DNA from: Sapria himalayana
Taxonomy: Eukaryota; Streptophyta; Magnoliopsida; Malpighiales; Rafflesiaceae
Length of the DNA stretch: 64,000 nucleotides
NCBI GenBank assembly: GCA_029783825.1
Contig: JAREIK010000500.1
Coordinates: forward strand, 2,211,001 to 2,275,000
Reading direction: 5' to 3'
In this document: piece by piece, positions 61,798-64,000 of the stretch
Numbering within the stretch: position 1 is the stretch's first letter
Layout: the number at the start of each line of letters is the position of its first letter
Notes under the pieces: model-generated
What the model saw: the letters and a program-made list of their open reading frames with translations, nothing else
Database searches by the model: none
Told to the model about the DNA's origin: nothing
Translations under genes and position numbers: made by a program

Positions 61798-64000
61798 TTT
61801 TTTTAAACACAAATTTTGTTAATATAGCACACACAAGTTTACATATTGCTAATAAGTTAAGCAATTTTGGCCAACCCACTGTGCACCCCATGGTTTTATA
61901 CACATAATACACATACATCCTAAATCAAAAAAAAAAAAAAGCTATCATGCATTAGGAATACATAAAAATTAAAATTTTGAAAGCATATCAATTTCCTAAT
62001 TGTTAAGCGGCACTTTCTCTTTGATTCTTTACTGATCCTTCAATTATGCTTTAACATCTTATTTTGGGTGCTCGAATCAATCTTTAGTTCATCTCTACTA
62101 TTTTATCTATCTCTTCTTTTTTCTTACCTACAAACTTGCTACTATCAATTTACCTATTGAGTTTTTGGAAATATTTACTGGTTATCGATCTTGGGCTAAG
62201 GGCTTGCTTTGACCTATGATCCACTACACTATACCTATAAGAATCTTTTTTTCTAAATAAATCTAATAACTAAAGATAATGTAAGGAGCATAAGAAATAC
62301 AAAATATCAAACAAAGCAAAAATAAGCGCCACCTTTTTTAGCTTTTGATTTAATTGATTTCATATATTCAAAGTATGCAAATCTAATAGCGTTATTTATG
62401 TCATTGGTATAGTATTTTTTAGCATTTAACTTTTTTCTTAATTGTTAAGGCAATATTTTCAATTAGAGAGTCTATCTTGAAGATAATTTTCTCAATTAAA
62501 AATTCTTTAGCTATGAACCTAATAATGTTATGTTCTTTCCATATTTCCCATATCATCAATAAAAAATATTTATTTTGAAAATTTATTTTTGTTCCACTTG
62601 GATTTTTACATTAGTATGTTTATCAAGCTTTAAAGCTTGTTTAACAATATAATTCAAGCTATGCTTGTTTGAGTAGTATTCTTTCCAAATTGAGTGGAAT
62701 TCAATGCAATGTAACATTAAATGAATGCACATTTCTTCATTTAGACAATTGATGCATTTAGAACCATGTTGAATCTTTTGTTTTTTAAATGTCTTTAGTA
62801 GGAATAAAATTGTTCACTAATCTCCCACCGAAGACATTTTTTTTTGTGGAATATGATTATGCCATATTTTTATATGGTCCATTGTTAAGTTGTCTCTAAT
62901 GTGCAATATATCCCAAGTTGACTTAAACATAAATTGACCTTTCCTTGGTAACCATATCATTTACCATATGAACCCCTTTCTAATTTAATAATTCTTTCAA
63001 ACATGCTAGGATGAACTACCCATATTTAGTTTCTCAATGTCCCATTCTTATCCTTTGAAAAACTCTTTTAAGAGAGTATTCGAAGGATTAGTTAAGGTGG
63101 GCTAACTTATTTTATCAAAAAACTAGTCACTTGTCCTACCAAAATGATAAATCACTAGTACCCAATTTCAAGGCAATATATTCCCCCATTTTTGTATTTT
63201 CTTTTTTAATTCTTCTCCAACCTTGTGTGTCAATATATTTTTTTTCATTATGAGAAAACCCTACCCACAGTATCTATTTCTCAAGAATATATTGAGAAGA
63301 GACTGTTTGGTATAAAATTTTTCCCATAATTTGACATTCATCGCTATGGAGATATCTTGTAAATTCCTAAATCATAGACCCCCTTCTTCTCTTGGTTTAC
63401 AATAATTTATCCCACTTTGCCTATCTCAAGTATTTTATTTCTTTCCTGTGACCCCATAAAAATCATTACATATATCTTTCCATCATTTTGATTATTATGA
63501 GAGAGGGTATAGCTACATGAATTAAATATAATGGGATTGGGGAAGTACATGTTTTTTCAATGTGATCTTTTTTCTCTTAAATAATAATTTATTGGACCAA
63601 GTTCTATTTGATTTTGAAATTTAATAAAAATGTTATCAAAATATTTGTCCTAGTTATGGCCTTTGTAAAGAGAACATCCTAAGTATGCAATTAGAAACTC
63701 TTGCTTCTCTAAGCCCAATAAATTTTTTAGCTTAGCAATTCTTTTTGATCTTGTATTTGCTTTACAGTAAAATCAACTTTTTTGAAAATTAATAGCTTGA
63801 CCCAAGACATCCTCACATATTTTTAGAACTTCCATAACCTTTATAATGGAGCAACTCAGTCCATTCTTAAATATTATGGTATCGTCAGCATAGGCTAAGT
63901 CACTTAATGTTACATGTTTCCTGATCAAATATCTAACTCCAAGACATATGTTAGAAAGGCCATCTAGACTTATGGAGAGATACTCTGCCATGAGGACAAA
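61798..64000 (-). mobile_element. Third LINE, minus strand, 3' half (continues past the right edge)
   Basis: Minus-strand reading gives reverse transcriptase with LAYADDTIIFKNG (YADD site, near 63,890) followed by KICEDVLGQAINFQKS at 63,773-63,830 (family: 'SGQxINxxKS'). Further on, CINCLNEEMCIHLMLHC at 62,706-62,756 is the zinc-binding zf-RVT motif (CxxC...HxxxxC), followed by EFHSIWKEYY and, near 62,530-62,580, an 'IWEIWKEHN' block typical of the ORF2 end. The last ~0.7 kb is 3' untranslated sequence. The end is an A-run (T-run at 61,797-61,804 on the plus strand) touching the TATC tract. Stops interrupt the frame. The endonuclease and any ORF1 would be beyond 64,000. Confidence 0.8.
63773..63991 (-). 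pseudogene. LINE reverse transcriptase segment (palm domain)
   Basis: The longest open piece of the third LINE (72 codons). It holds the start block EYLSISLDGLSN, then the YADD catalytic motif with the usual hydrophobic residues around it, and the GQAINFQKS block. The metal-binding aspartates are kept. Downstream the frame is lost; upstream it leaves the window, so whether the copy is intact further right cannot be judged here. Confidence 0.8.

Overview
The window looks like gene-poor, repeat-rich nuclear DNA of a flowering plant. The signs are very AT-rich composition, a decayed Ty3/gypsy (Athila/Tat-type) element, plant-type LINEs with a DUF4283-like ORF1, a CACTA DNA transposon, exon/intron fragments of plant genes and one intronless nuclear-type tRNA-Leu gene. 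I cannot name the species. I see no intact protein-coding gene: every recognisable coding stretch is broken by stops, frameshifts or truncation. The tRNA is the only gene that looks functional.

Layout. 0.7-12.9 kb: one old gypsy element with 5' LTR, decayed primer-binding site, RT-RNase H-integrase remnants, decayed polypurine region and 3' LTR. 12.9-23.5 kb: further diverged copies of the same LTR and of a companion repeat, ending in a ~572-bp tandem array that is split by a 1,549-bp solo LTR with a 5-bp target duplication. 24.6-30.3 kb: a LINE on the minus strand (ORF1 and ORF2). 30.3-32.6 kb: a 5'-truncated LINE on the plus strand, head to head with the first. 35.5 kb: tRNA-Leu(UAA).

36.34-43.0 kb: a ~6.65-kb CACTA-type element (CACTA...TAGTG ends, palindromic subterminal repeats). 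It has no recognisable transposase but carries pieces of three unrelated host genes, all on the plus strand: tubulin-folding cofactor D (three exons with introns), the spliceosomal protein SmF (four exons with introns) and a short kinesin-12 piece. I regard this as the most interesting structure here. Retained introns point to capture at the DNA level.

43.1-61.8 kb: about 18.6 kb of low-complexity DNA. It starts with an AAG-rich tract, then a 0.8-kb spacer, then a CTT-rich tract (together a large imperfect inverted repeat), then ~15.2 kb of degenerate TATC tetranucleotide repeat with internal segmental duplications and one sharp hairpin. 61.8-64 kb: the 3' half of a third LINE on the minus strand, whose A-rich 3' end directly abuts the tetranucleotide tract; it runs off the right edge.

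The elements do not form a pathway. The window is a record of nested insertion, local duplication, gene-fragment capture and microsatellite growth. All identifications come from reading the sequence and from knowledge of the protein families; no database search was run.
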